A DNA stretch of 64,000 bases from an uncultured Bacteroidales bacterium (lineage in GTDB: Bacteria > Bacteroidota > Bacteroidia > Bacteroidales > UBA932). Positions 9,579-18,675 of this stretch are shown in pieces. Made by a program: the position numbers and the translations under genes. The DNA lies in assembly GCA_900316795.1 (NCBI GenBank), contig ONEF01000012.1:1-64000 (forward strand), given 5' to 3'. Each line of letters begins with the position of its first letter. Within the stretch, counting starts at the first letter, position 1. The notes under the pieces were generated by a model that saw only the letters and a list, made by a program, of their open reading frames with translations, did not search any database and was not told where the DNA came from.

Positions 9579-10880
9579 ATGAAATCTGAAAATATCTGTC
9601 GAATTCTTATGACCGTGGCAATATTGTTCTGTGTCAACAATATAGCTGACGCTCAGCTCAAAGGAGTACTCAACAAGGCTAAGAAAGCTGTAAAGGAGAA
9701 GACCGAGAAAGCGGTTGAGAAAGCTGTGGACAATGCTTTGGGCAATTCTTCTGAAGAAGCTGCCAAAACATCAAAGTCTAACACGTCATCCACATCCTCG
9801 ACCAAGCCAACCACATCATCTGCATCAGCATCCGCTTCAGGCAGTGCAAAACCTGCGGAAAAGAAATCTGCGATTACTGCCGGGCCTGAGATTCCTGAAC
9901 TTATGTCAATTGAACCGTCCCAGAGCATGTATGACGCCTCTGACGTCTATATGGACAAGCTTGCATGGGGGCTGAGAAAAACTCCGGTAGAGTCCGTCAA
10001 GGCTCTTGCCAAGAAACTGAACGCCAGGGCCAAGTGGGATACCGAAACTCTCGAAAAGATGGAGGAAGGAGAGAATCCCGAACTGGCAGCCCAGTTGATA
10101 AAAGAGCTGAAGAACTGGTCATATTTCCTCATCAAGTGTGGCCAGATAGTCAACACTTCCGTGCTGGATGTGCACTGGAAGAAAGACGAGAAGGGCAAGT
10201 TCTACTATAATGACGTATATCCGAGATTTGCGGTAGGATCGTGGAATGCGGGAGTACCGGTCAGCCAAGAAGATGTAAAGGGCTTCAACTGCATGGTTTC
10301 AAGGGCTACTGAAAGCCGCAAGTTCCGTTTCTGTACAGAAGGCACAACGGCAATGAATCCTTTTATAGCCAGTGACGACCAGGTAAGGGTTGCAAAACTT
10401 GACTACAATATGATGCTTAACATCGCCTGGCTGTTTGAGGGCTATCCTATCGAGTGGTGGAAGGAGCAGTGCAACGGAGACTACAAGCAGGATATGTATG
10501 AGCAGTATTATTACGGGGCTTTGCTTTTCTGCGAAGCCATAGGGGAGGCTATCAAACTAAACACTCCTGGTAATCTCGAGTTCAAGTCTATGCCTAAGGC
10601 CGGCGGCATGAACGCTTCCATGAAGGCCAAGGCGCTTGCAGCAGAGAAAAGCAAGTTCAAGGATGTTCTGGATGTAGTTGTTACCAGTGACTCCTGGACT
10701 ATAGAAAAGACAGCTGCCGGTGTTCCTATCCGCCGTGTAATCTACGGTTATTCCATCGGGAAGACCAAAGACGGCAAGAGGGCCACAAGAGTTTCCTGGG
10801 CTGAGGAATACCAGGGTGGCGGCAAATATGGCAGTCTGCACACTTATGGAGTCGGTGGAGATTCTTTCTATGTTAAATAG
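9579..10880 (+). CDS. hypothetical secreted protein with Ser/Thr-rich linker (paralogue A)
   Basis: The 433-aa protein has a signal peptide ending ADA before Gln26. Next come an Ala/Lys/Glu amphipathic helix (about residues 30-60) and a Ser/Thr/Ala low-complexity linker (about 65-95). A conserved domain begins at AGPEIPELMS and ends YGVGGDSFYVK. That domain is shared with the next gene at 10910-12004, so the two are tandem paralogues. Shared blocks include GYPIEWW/GYPVEWC, FKSMPK/FKPMPK and the C-terminus. I recognise no known family. Because it is exported, an envelope or extracellular role is likely. Confidence 0.72.
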   Translation: MKSENICRILMTVAILFCVNNIADAQLKGVLNKAKKAVKEKTEKAVEKAVDNALGNSSEEAAKTSKSNTSSTSSTKPTTSSASASASGSAKPAEKKSAITAGPEIPELMSIEPSQSMYDASDVYMDKLAWGLRKTPVESVKALAKKLNARAKWDTETLEKMEEGENPELAAQLIKELKNWSYFLIKCGQIVNTSVLDVHWKKDEKGKFYYNDVYPRFAVGSWNAGVPVSQEDVKGFNCMVSRATESRKFRFCTEGTTAMNPFIASDDQVRVAKLDYNMMLNIAWLFEGYPIEWWKEQCNGDYKQDMYEQYYYGALLFCEAIGEAIKLNTPGNLEFKSMPKAGGMNASMKAKALAAEKSKFKDVLDVVVTSDSWTIEKTAAGVPIRRVIYGYSIGKTKDGKRATRVSWAEEYQGGGKYGSLHTYGVGGDSFYVK

Positions 10881-10909
10881 CAGAACATTATAATACCTCA
10901 ACTTATATT

Positions 10910-12004
10910 ATGAAAGTAAAATTATTTTTGAGAATAATTCTTTCATTCCTTATGGTGCTTTGCGTCTCTGCATCGGTTGAGGCGGAAGTGCCGGGAACAC
11001 ATGGGCGGGGGGCTGCGAGGCCTTCTGTCCAGGCTGGTCCTGAGATCCCGGAACTGATGTCTTTCAACCCGTATGACAATGCGTTCGGACCTTATATCCT
11101 GAACCTGATCTGGGGAATGAGAAAAACTTCTCCTGCTGAAGTCAAGTCATTGGCTTCCAAGCTTTCCGCCAGAGCCAGGTTTTCCTATGACATGATGGTC
11201 AAGATGAAGAGCGGGCAGATGGAATATGATTCTGATGCTTATGACAAGTTTGAAAAAGAAATGAGTTGCTGGGCCACTTTCTACGCCCAAATAATCAGCA
11301 TAGTCAATATAATGAGCGGCGCCCAGGTTCACAAAGATGAGCGCGGGCTTTACTACTATGACGGTGGCCCTAGGTTTATGGTAGGTACTACAATGAACGG
11401 TGTTCCTGCCAGCCAGGAGGGGGTGAAAGCCACTGCCACATTTACAAGAGTGAACGGGAAGTCTTATTTCTGCGAGCCAAACCTGGATCCTACGTTTGCC
11501 AGCAAAGCCCAGGTGGAGACCGCTAAACTGGACCTCAACATGTTTACCAACTTCAAGACATTGTTTGAAGGCTATCCGGTTGAGTGGTGCAGGGCAACCC
11601 GTCAGGGAGTGCTTGCGGAAGAGTACGACATCTGCGCCGTTAAAATCAGGGCTTATGTCAAGAGCCTGGAAGAGAGCATCAAGGGCAATTCTCCTGAGAA
11701 CATAGAGTTCAAGCCTATGCCTAAGGGCGGGAAACTGAACGCATCCCTGAAGGCAAAGGCTCTTGCAGTGGAGAAGGCAAAGGATCCGGAAATTATGGAC
11801 TGCATCATAACCAGCGATATGTGGGATGTGAAGAAGAACGCGGCTGGAGTTCCTGTCCGCAGAGTGGTTTACGGTTACATCATCTACAAGGCTGAAATGG
11901 GCAAGATGGCTACCAAGTATGCCTGGGCTGAAGAATACCAGAATGGCAAGTACGGCCCGCTTCATTCATTTGGAGTAGGAACCGGGTCCTTCTATGTAAA
12001 GTAA
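10910..12004 (+). CDS. hypothetical secreted protein (paralogue B)
   Basis: The 364-aa protein has a signal peptide (MKVKLFLRIILSFLMVLCVS, cleavage near VEA) and then the AGPEIPELMS domain also found in the preceding gene. It lacks the amphipathic helix and the Ser/Thr linker of that neighbour. It begins 29 bases after the neighbour's stop and ends at a strong terminator, so the two form one operon made by tandem duplication. The function is unknown. Confidence 0.72.
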   Translation: MKVKLFLRIILSFLMVLCVSASVEAEVPGTHGRGAARPSVQAGPEIPELMSFNPYDNAFGPYILNLIWGMRKTSPAEVKSLASKLSARARFSYDMMVKMKSGQMEYDSDAYDKFEKEMSCWATFYAQIISIVNIMSGAQVHKDERGLYYYDGGPRFMVGTTMNGVPASQEGVKATATFTRVNGKSYFCEPNLDPTFASKAQVETAKLDLNMFTNFKTLFEGYPVEWCRATRQGVLAEEYDICAVKIRAYVKSLEESIKGNSPENIEFKPMPKGGKLNASLKAKALAVEKAKDPEIMDCIITSDMWDVKKNAAGVPVRRVVYGYIIYKAEMGKMATKYAWAEEYQNGKYGPLHSFGVGTGSFYVK

Positions 12005-12051
12005 AGGCGTGGAGTTTTTCCTTATCCGTTTCAGGATAATCAGAGGGAAGC

Positions 12052-12090
12052 TGCCCGTGTTCTGTTTTAGGAATGCGGGCAACTTTTTTT
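12052..12090 (+). terminator. terminator after the paralogue pair
   Basis: TGCCCGTGTTC at 12052-12062 pairs with GAATGCGGGCA at 12071-12081 (11 bp with two G-U pairs and an 8-nt loop). A run of seven T at 12084-12090 follows. This is a textbook intrinsic terminator. Confidence 0.9.
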
Positions 12091-12130
12091 GTTTAACTTT
12101 GGGCTTGGTACTGATATGCTTTTAACCAAT

Positions 12131-12988
12131 ATGGCAAATTCCGTTTATAGAAACATGTCTGATGAAGAGATTGCTGACATTTCTTCCCGTATCTTGTTTG
12201 AAGACAATCACTTCTTGATTTTCAACAAGAGGAGCGGGGAGATAGTCCAGGGGGACAAGACCGGAGACGAGCCGCTGAGTGAGACACTGAAGGCGTTCTT
12301 TGCCCGTAGAGACTCCAAGGCCGGCCAGGTCTTTATGGGTGTAGCCCACCGTCTGGACCGCCCGGTCAGCGGGGCAGTCCTCTTTGCCAAGACAGGCAAA
12401 GCGCTGGAAAGGGTCAACGAGATGCTCCGTAAAGGAGAGGTCCACAAGACATACTGGGCTCTGGTCCAGAATCCGGACCAGCGTGCCGTATTTGAAGGCG
12501 GCAACTCCCGGGACTACGGTACTGACAGACGGGATGGTTGTGGCCGTGGGCTTGTTGACAGCGTGGCCAACCCTGAAGGGTGGGTTGAGCTTCGTAACTA
12601 TCTGTATCGCGATGAAAAAAAGAACAAATCCTTCACTTTCAAGGGTGACGGCACTCCTCCTGCCGGTTATAAGGAGGCAAGGCTGATGTACCGCATCCTT
12701 AAGGAACTGGACCATTATACCCTTTTGGAGATCAGGCTTCTTACAGGGCGTCACCATCAGATCAGGTGCCAGCTTTCATCAATCGGATGTCCTATCAAGG
12801 GAGATCTGAAGTATGGTGCCAGACGCTCCAACAGGGACGGCTCCATCTGCCTGCACGCAAGGAGGATAGAGTTTCTCCACCCGATAGGGAGGAAAGACGC
12901 CAAGGGGCAAGACACCGGGAATGACCGGCTGATAAGCGTGGTGGCTCCGCTCACCGGAGAAATCGCCCGGATACTGGGCGCAGAGTAG
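12131..12988 (+). CDS. RluA-family pseudouridine synthase
   Basis: The 285-aa protein isomerises uridine to pseudouridine in rRNA or tRNA. The catalytic motif HRLDRPVSGAVLFAKT contains the active Asp. Further family motifs are KTYWALV and the C-terminal LLTGRHHQIRCQLSSIG. The N-terminal S4 domain of the RluD type is absent, which suggests a short RluA/RluC-like member; the RNA target is not certain. I chose the ATG at 12131 (MANSVYRN). ATG 12116 and TTG 12089 are in frame, but the latter overlaps the upstream terminator. Confidence 0.88.
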   Translation: MANSVYRNMSDEEIADISSRILFEDNHFLIFNKRSGEIVQGDKTGDEPLSETLKAFFARRDSKAGQVFMGVAHRLDRPVSGAVLFAKTGKALERVNEMLRKGEVHKTYWALVQNPDQRAVFEGGNSRDYGTDRRDGCGRGLVDSVANPEGWVELRNYLYRDEKKNKSFTFKGDGTPPAGYKEARLMYRILKELDHYTLLEIRLLTGRHHQIRCQLSSIGCPIKGDLKYGARRSNRDGSICLHARRIEFLHPIGRKDAKGQDTGNDRLISVVAPLTGEIARILGAE

Positions 12989-13125
12989 AGTATTAAGTGT
13001 CTTCTGCAACGTAAGTGATTGATAATTAGTAATATAATAAATTTCCAGTGCTTCGGATGCAGCACATATATTTACTTAAGTAATTGATTTCCAGGTAAAA
13101 ACATTGCAGCATAAATAGTTGGTAC

Positions 13126-13968
13126 ATGAAACGGGCAATTATAATGGGGGCGACTTCCGGCATGGGCTGGGAGATATCCAGGATTCTGTGGCAGAGAGGC
13201 TGGACCTTGGGCATTGCCGGCCGGCGAGAGGAAAGGCTCAGGGAGCTCCGCGATACACTCCGTTCAGAGAAGCCGTCAAAAGCAGGGGCCGGGCAAGATG
13301 TTTCCCAGACGATAGAGTATGAGGTGATTGATATAGAGAGGGATGATGCTCCCGAACAGCTTTTGTCTCTGATAGGCAAGATTGGAGGTATGGATCTGTA
13401 CTTCCACGGTTCAGGCGTGGGGTGGCACAACAAGGAACTTGATTTTTCCAAAGAACTCAAGACGGTTTCAACAAATGCCCTCGGCTTTACCCGGATGGTT
13501 ACCGCCGCCTGGCATTATTTCAAGACAGTCCAGGAGAAAGCGTTTGATTTGGGAGACAGTTCAGGGATTTATGGACATATAGCCGTGATAAGTTCAATAG
13601 CCGGAGTGAAAGGTCTTGGCCCGGCTCCGTCATACTCCGCCACAAAGAGCTTTGACAACACTTACATCCAGGCACTTGCGCAACTGACCAGAAATACTCT
13701 CCTGCATCGCGGTGCAAAAGGGCATAAAGAATGTAGAAGGCTTGGAATCTTCTTCACCGATATACGTCCAGGCTTTGTGGATACACCGCTTCTGGATACG
13801 TCAAAACACAAGTATCCGATGCTCATGGATCCCGGAAAAGTTGCCCGTAAGATTGTCAGAGCTGTTGAGAAGAAAAAAAGAACCGCCATCATAGACTTCA
13901 GATACAGGATCCTGGTCTTTTTCTGGCGGCTTGTCCCCAATTTCCTTTGGGAAAGGATTAAACTGTGA
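13126..13968 (+). CDS. short-chain dehydrogenase/reductase (SDR)
   Basis: The 280-aa protein shows the nucleotide-binding GATSGMG motif at residues 8-14 and an AGRREERL segment after beta-2 that suggests NADP preference. The catalytic Ser lies in VISSIAG and the YSATK motif provides Tyr and Lys. Between beta-2 and alpha-3 a longer loop (SEKPSKAGAGQDVS) is present. The substrate is unknown. The last 40 residues contain a basic/hydrophobic stretch (YRILVFFWRLVPNFLWERIKL) that may be membrane-associated, as in some lipid-acting SDRs. It converges with the lipoprotein gene downstream. Confidence 0.88.
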   Translation: MKRAIIMGATSGMGWEISRILWQRGWTLGIAGRREERLRELRDTLRSEKPSKAGAGQDVSQTIEYEVIDIERDDAPEQLLSLIGKIGGMDLYFHGSGVGWHNKELDFSKELKTVSTNALGFTRMVTAAWHYFKTVQEKAFDLGDSSGIYGHIAVISSIAGVKGLGPAPSYSATKSFDNTYIQALAQLTRNTLLHRGAKGHKECRRLGIFFTDIRPGFVDTPLLDTSKHKYPMLMDPGKVARKIVRAVEKKKRTAIIDFRYRILVFFWRLVPNFLWERIKL

Positions 13969-13972
13969 TTCC

Positions 13973-14452
13973 TTATTCCAGAGGTACTGTGTATGAGTAT
14001 CCAAATGTAGCCGTATAAGGCGTAGTGAGATCTGTTGTTGTTCCGGTTACTTTTTGAACATGGATGCTGTATATCAGCTCGAAGCTGCCGGAACCATATT
14101 CCTCGTGATTGTTGAGCTTGTCATTGTATTCTTTCTCCTTCCAGGAATTGAAGGCGTTGCAGAAAAGCTCAAAATTGTGGAGGGCGCTGTTGTCGCACTG
14201 TGCAAGATCTGATTCGGTCTCGTATTTGACTTCATAATAGGTAGCGTTGCTCTTGTTCCAGATCTCAACATCCTTCTTTATATCGTTGAAAAGCTGGTTA
14301 AGAGGAGCGTTTGAAGGGTCAATCACAGAGGATTCATTCTCCAGTTCCACATAGAAGTAATAACCTTGAACTTTTTTGTTGTCTGAACTTGATGTGCAGG
14401 AAGCAAGTGTAAATGCCAAAACTGCTGCACAAACTGCAAATAATTTCTTCAT
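13973..14452 (-). CDS. hypothetical lipoprotein
   Basis: The 159-aa protein starts MKKLFAVCAAVLAFTLASC, a lipoprotein signal peptide with lipobox LASC. The mature part is a single small domain with aromatic-rich strands (VQGYYFYVELENES and ATYYEVKYETESDL). It has no recognised family. It is a stand-alone gene between the SDR gene and nadD. Confidence 0.72.
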   Translation of the reverse strand: MKKLFAVCAAVLAFTLASCTSSSDNKKVQGYYFYVELENESSVIDPSNAPLNQLFNDIKKDVEIWNKSNATYYEVKYETESDLAQCDNSALHNFELFCNAFNSWKEKEYNDKLNNHEEYGSGSFELIYSIHVQKVTGTTTDLTTPYTATFGYSYTVPLE

Positions 14453-14539
14453 ATTTCTTTACTTTAATAATTTCTTGTCTGTATAATAGATGCAATAATA
14501 GCCCATAATGTTTCTTCATGCAAAAAACGGTCCTTTACT

Positions 14540-15112
14540 TCAGCTTTGAGTGGCACCCGAGGAAATCTCCTGACGTATCTGGGTGGAGGATATGTTGTTT
14601 AACGGTGCGTTTTCCAGGTACAGGGCCTTGTACTTGCGGCAAAGGGTCTTGACTCTGTAACCTTTTCTGGGATAGACTATTACCTTGAACTCCCGGAGGA
14701 TGTCTTCTCCCAGGTACCACTGTGGCATGATTTTGAAACTGTCCGCTCCCACAACGATGAGATATTCGATATCCGGATTCCGTTTTTGAAGCTCTTTCAT
14801 GGTGTTATAGGTGTAAAGCGGCTCCTGAAGCTGGAATTCAATATCGTTCACATCAATCCTGCTGCATCCTGTATGGCCCAGGTCTTTTGCTTTCTGCCTG
14901 AGTTTTTTGTTCTCCTCGGCGATTGCTTTCCTGAGGTCTCTGAGCCTTTTCTTCGGGTCAGCCAGATTGGCTTTGTCCTTGAACGGGTTGTGGGGGCTAA
15001 GGATCATCTCGAAGCGGTCTATCTCACAGTTGAACATGACATATTCCGCTACTGCCAGATGGCCGTAGTGAAGAGGGTTGAAGGATCCGAAATACAGGGC
15101 GACTTTCTTCAT
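14540..15112 (-). CDS. nadD: nicotinate-nucleotide adenylyltransferase
   Basis: The 190-aa enzyme joins nicotinate mononucleotide and ATP to deamido-NAD in NAD synthesis. The nucleotidyltransferase motif GSFNPLHYGH at residues 9-18 and the C-terminal SSTQIRQEI signature are both intact. It starts 9 bases after the stop of gmk, so the two genes form an operon, an order often seen in Bacteroidales. Confidence 0.95.
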   Translation of the reverse strand: MKKVALYFGSFNPLHYGHLAVAEYVMFNCEIDRFEMILSPHNPFKDKANLADPKKRLRDLRKAIAEENKKLRQKAKDLGHTGCSRIDVNDIEFQLQEPLYTYNTMKELQKRNPDIEYLIVVGADSFKIMPQWYLGEDILREFKVIVYPRKGYRVKTLCRKYKALYLENAPLNNISSTQIRQEISSGATQS

Positions 15113-15121
15113 CGCGGAGGA

Positions 15122-15706
15122 TTATTTTACCTTCTTTGGTTTAAGGCCGGTGAAAAGCTTTACCAGCCTCTCCGCCTTGATGAAAGATTCTTCAAGGATG
15201 TCATTGACCAGTACGGTGTCAAACTTGGCGGCGTAGGTCATTTCTTCCGCTGCCTTTGCCACTCTGGTCCTGATGGCTTCGTCAGAATCAGTTCCCCTGG
15301 CCCTAAGCCTCTGCTCCATAACCTCCAGGGATGGGGGCTGGATGAAAACCGTAAAGGCTTTTTCCCCAAATATTCTCTTGATGTTTACTCCGCCCTTTAC
15401 ATCCACGTCAAACATTATCACATTGCCTTTTGCCCAGATCCTTTCCACTTCGCTCTTGAGGGTCCCGTAGAAGGAGCCGGGGTAAACCTCTTCATATTCC
15501 ACAAATTCGTCATTGGCTATCCGCTTCTTGAATTCCTCTGTTGAAAGGAAGTAGTAGTCTTTGCCGTCAACTTCCTTTCCCCTTGGGGCTCGTGAGGTTG
15601 CGGAAACTGAAAACTCCAGCTTGCTGAAGCTCTCGAGAAGGTGGGTGACTATGGTTGTCTTTCCGGCTCCGCTTGGTGCGGAGAACACCATTACCTTGTT
15701 ATCCAT
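15122..15706 (-). CDS. gmk: guanylate kinase
   Basis: The 194-aa kinase converts GMP to GDP. The P-loop SAPSGAGKTT at the N-terminus, the GMP-binding segment SRAPRGKEVDGKDYYF and the lid region with RLRARGTDSDEAIRTR are all present. I chose the ATG at 15706 (MDNKVMVFSAPSG), which gives the four-residue lead usual for the family; an ATG five codons earlier, at 15721, is possible. It is the first gene of an operon with nadD. Confidence 0.95.
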   Translation of the reverse strand: MDNKVMVFSAPSGAGKTTIVTHLLESFSKLEFSVSATSRAPRGKEVDGKDYYFLSTEEFKKRIANDEFVEYEEVYPGSFYGTLKSEVERIWAKGNVIMFDVDVKGGVNIKRIFGEKAFTVFIQPPSLEVMEQRLRARGTDSDEAIRTRVAKAAEEMTYAAKFDTVLVNDILEESFIKAERLVKLFTGLKPKKVK

Positions 15707-15803
15707 GTCAAAATATGTCATTAAACGATCTTTTCAAGATTCCAAAGATAATGAATCTTCCGGTTTTTGCCTTCCGGAGCAATAAATTTCCAAATCTTAT
15801 TGC

Positions 15804-15811
15804 TATTTTTG
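15804..15811 (+). promoter_or_regulatory. -7 promoter element for fba
   Basis: TATTTTTG matches the TAnnTTTG box, 60 bases before the aldolase ATG. There is no good TTTG at the -33 distance. Confidence 0.4.
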
Positions 15812-15871
15812 CAGGGAATTTCCGCCACATGGCGGTTGTGAATTGCATAAAATCTTAAAATTCAAAATATT

Positions 15872-16870
15872 ATGGTATCTTACAAAGAGTTAGGCCTTGT
15901 CAACACCAGAGAGATGTTTGCAAAGGCGGTAGCGGGCGGATATGCTATTCCGGCTTTCAATTTCAACAATATGGAGCAGCTCCAGGCTATAATCAAGGCC
16001 GCTGCGACAAAAAGATCTCCGGTGATTCTCCAGGTTTCAAAGGGAGCCAGAAGCTATGCCAACCAGACTCTGCTCAGATATATGGCGCAGGGTGCTGTTG
16101 AATATGCAAAGGAACTTGGATGGGAGAATCCTCAGATTGTTCTGCACCTTGACCACGGAGATACTTTCGAAACTTGCAAGAGTTGCGTTGACATGGGATT
16201 CTCTTCAGTCATGATTGACGGATCTGCTCTTCCTTACGACGAGAATGTGGCCCTTACCAAGAAGGTAGTGGAATATGCTCACCAGTTTGATGTTACCGTT
16301 GAGGCAGAGCTTGGCGTGCTCGCCGGAGTTGAAGACGAAGTGGCAGCAGAAGAATCTCATTACACACGTCCTGAGGAAGTTATTGACTTCACCAGCAAAA
16401 CCGGATGTGATTCGCTGGCAATATCCATTGGTACTTCACACGGCGCTTACAAATTCAAACCGGAGCAGTGCACAAGGGATCCTAAGACCGGTATCCTCAT
16501 TCCACCTCCACTGGCATTTGATGTTCTGGCTGAAATCGAGAAGAAGCTCCCGGGATTCCCTATCGTCCTTCACGGCTCCTCATCTGTTCCTCAGGAGTAT
16601 GTGAAGATAATCAACGAGAACGGCGGAAAACTTCCTGATGCTGTGGGTATTCCTGAAGAGCAGCTCAGAAAGGCAGCCAAGAGCGCCGTCTGCAAGATAA
16701 ACATAGATTCAGACTCCCGTCTGGCTATGACAGCCATGATCCGCAAGGTCTTCAACGAGAAACCGGGAGAATTTGACCCAAGAAAATACCTGGGCCCTGC
16801 AAGAGACGAGATGCAGAAGCTTTATGAGCACAAGATCGTGAATGTTCTTGGTTCAGACGGCAAGGCTTGA
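15872..16870 (+). CDS. fba: class II fructose-1,6-bisphosphate aldolase
   Basis: The 332-aa zinc-dependent aldolase cleaves fructose-1,6-bisphosphate to dihydroxyacetone phosphate and glyceraldehyde-3-phosphate. The zinc ligands and signatures are visible in HLDHGDTFE, EAELGVLAG, SIGTSHGAYKF and VLHGSSSVP. The phosphate-binding KINIDSD motif follows. The stop codon overlaps the start of the next gene (TGATG), so the two are translationally coupled. Confidence 0.96.
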   Translation: MVSYKELGLVNTREMFAKAVAGGYAIPAFNFNNMEQLQAIIKAAATKRSPVILQVSKGARSYANQTLLRYMAQGAVEYAKELGWENPQIVLHLDHGDTFETCKSCVDMGFSSVMIDGSALPYDENVALTKKVVEYAHQFDVTVEAELGVLAGVEDEVAAEESHYTRPEEVIDFTSKTGCDSLAISIGTSHGAYKFKPEQCTRDPKTGILIPPPLAFDVLAEIEKKLPGFPIVLHGSSSVPQEYVKIINENGGKLPDAVGIPEEQLRKAAKSAVCKINIDSDSRLAMTAMIRKVFNEKPGEFDPRKYLGPARDEMQKLYEHKIVNVLGSDGKA

Positions 16871-17685
16871 TGGTCAATGACATTAAGGCCGTCTTCTTTG
16901 ACATAGACGGCACACTGGTTTCTTTCAAGACCCATAAGGTAACTGAAAGCAATATCGAAGTCCTTGATGCTCTCCGTAAGAAGGGCATCAAGGTTTTCAT
17001 TTCAACCGGGAGGATGCTTGGAATGACAAGTGTGCTTGACGGTCTCCTTTTTGACGGCTACATTGCAAACAACGGGGCCACCTGCTATGACTCCGGCAAA
17101 AAGATGCTTTACGGCCGTGCTCTTCCAAAAAAAGAATTGTATGCGGCCAGAGACTGTATAAGGGAGTCTTCTTCCGTGGATGGAGATACCGGAATCCCTC
17201 CGTTTGCTGTATCGTTCATGACGGCAGACAACTATTACCTCAACTGCAAATCTGAGACGGCAGAGCAGGTTGCCCGTGTGGTCGGGGTTGTTCCGCCCCA
17301 GATCAGGAGCATAGACGAGATTGTGGAGATGGATGTCTATCAGATGTGCGTTTATCTGATGGGCGAGCCTCTTGACAAGCTCATGTCAGGCTGGCTGACG
17401 GGATGCGAAGCCAGCGTCTGGAACCCTTTGTTCGCTGATGTAAACGAAAAGGGAGTCACCAAGGCTTATGGTATTGACAAGATGCTGGAAATCTGTGGAA
17501 TAGACTTATCTAATACTCTTTCCTTCGGCGATGGAGGCAACGATATACCGATGCTTGAGCATACGGCTCTCAGCGTGTGCATGGGTAATGCTGACAGTGC
17601 GGTAAGAGAAGCTTCTGACTATGTGACTGAAACTGTGGATGAGGATGGAGTTGCCAAAGCACTCGTCCGCTTGGGTGTATTGTAG
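16870..17685 (+). CDS. Cof-type HAD-family hydrolase
   Basis: The 271-aa protein has HAD motif I FFDIDGTLVSF, motif II FISTGR, and motifs III/IV with the final FGDGGNDIPMLE. A type IIB cap lies between motifs II and III. Such enzymes dephosphorylate sugar phosphates or related metabolites; the substrate cannot be set from sequence. The ATG at 16870 overlaps the fba stop by one base. A TTG one codon upstream is less likely. Confidence 0.9.
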   Translation: MVNDIKAVFFDIDGTLVSFKTHKVTESNIEVLDALRKKGIKVFISTGRMLGMTSVLDGLLFDGYIANNGATCYDSGKKMLYGRALPKKELYAARDCIRESSSVDGDTGIPPFAVSFMTADNYYLNCKSETAEQVARVVGVVPPQIRSIDEIVEMDVYQMCVYLMGEPLDKLMSGWLTGCEASVWNPLFADVNEKGVTKAYGIDKMLEICGIDLSNTLSFGDGGNDIPMLEHTALSVCMGNADSAVREASDYVTETVDEDGVAKALVRLGVL

Positions 17686-17714
17686 TCTTCTGGCGGCAAG
17701 CCCATCCGTCCGCT

Positions 17715-18542
17715 TCAGATCAGGTGTTTGAGGATAAGGTAAGAACTCATCGTGATGACAATTACAGCCACGAATACCTTGATGAACTTCTCTCCGGCCT
17801 TGATGGAGGCATAAGAGCCTGCTATTCCTCCGATGATGTTGCCTATGGCGTAAATCAGGGCTATACCCCAGTTTACCTGGCCGTAGATTATGAAGACCGT
17901 AAGGGCCAGAGGAGTATAGATTACCACGGCGAACTGCTTTATTGCGTTGGACCTTATCATGTCCAGCCCGAGCAGGAAGAAGCTGCCGAACATTATCAGG
18001 AGTCCGACTCCGGAGTGTGTGAATCCGCCATAGACTCCGATAGCCATGAAGATTATGAATATCCAGAAACTGCTGAGAACTTCACCCGGACAGGAATTGG
18101 CATCTGAACTTTTGAGCTTGCCGGCGGATCTCGAGATTTTCTTCTTGTCTATGAAAAGCAGAACGGACATTATAGGCAGAAGGATTGCCATTACAATCTC
18201 TATTACCTTGACTTTCAGAACGGCTGCCAGCAGTGCCCCGAATATGGCCCCGCATCCGACCGGAATTCCTACCCTCCATCCCGTTTTCATGTCCAGATAA
18301 CCTTCTTTCTTGAATATGGCCGAAGTTGTCAGGAACTGCAGCAGAACTCCCACCCTGGTGGTTCCGTTGGCAACGTTTATAGGCAGGCCCATCATCATGA
18401 AAAGCCCGTAGGAGAGAGCTGTGGCCATGCCTGCGATGGTATTGATGAAGCCTACGAAAGCCCCGCAGCAGATCAGAAGGATTATCATTCTGTAATCTGT
18501 TACAGGAGTTGTACTTAAAAAATTATGCAGTTCTTCAATCAT
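17715..18542 (-). CDS. TSUP-family (TauE/SafE-like) membrane permease
   Basis: The 275-aa protein is almost wholly hydrophobic, with about eight predicted transmembrane helices. It carries the TSUP features GFINTIAGMATALSYG near the N-terminus and a second repeat with GGFTHSGVGLLIMFGSFF. Family members export or import sulfite, sulfoacetate or other organosulfur anions; the substrate here is unknown. I chose the ATG at 18542 (MIEELHNFL), which keeps the promoter region shared with grpE free. The gene diverges from grpE. Confidence 0.85.
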   Translation of the reverse strand: MIEELHNFLSTTPVTDYRMIILLICCGAFVGFINTIAGMATALSYGLFMMMGLPINVANGTTRVGVLLQFLTTSAIFKKEGYLDMKTGWRVGIPVGCGAIFGALLAAVLKVKVIEIVMAILLPIMSVLLFIDKKKISRSAGKLKSSDANSCPGEVLSSFWIFIIFMAIGVYGGFTHSGVGLLIMFGSFFLLGLDMIRSNAIKQFAVVIYTPLALTVFIIYGQVNWGIALIYAIGNIIGGIAGSYASIKAGEKFIKVFVAVIVITMSSYLILKHLI

Positions 18543-18594
18543 TGAGGCAGTTGCTTTCGCCGGCAAATATAGTCAGTTTCCGGCCTTGTCGGTA

Positions 18595-18654
18595 TGACAA
18601 AATGTCGTCACTTGTCCCTGAAAAGGAGTTGGCAAGGAAATTGTCATATCTTTG
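18595..18654 (+). promoter_or_regulatory. grpE-dnaJ promoter with possible stress elements
   Basis: TGACAAAATGTC at 18595-18606 contains an inverted GACA-AAA-TGTC. It is followed by TGGCAAGGAAATTGTC at 18630-18645, which is close to a -24/-12 sigma-54 pattern. TATCTTTG at 18647-18654 also matches a primary-sigma -7 box, 21 bases before the grpE ATG. Either reading is possible. The TGACAAAATG decamer recurs upstream of dnaK. Confidence 0.45.
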
Positions 18655-18675
18655 GGCGTTCAAAAACCATGAATT

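Noticed and set aside
11147..11965. Long minus-strand frame opposite the secreted paralogue B
   Set aside because: It is an antisense shadow: the plus-strand gene has a signal peptide, a paralogue and a terminator, while the reverse frame shows no domain.
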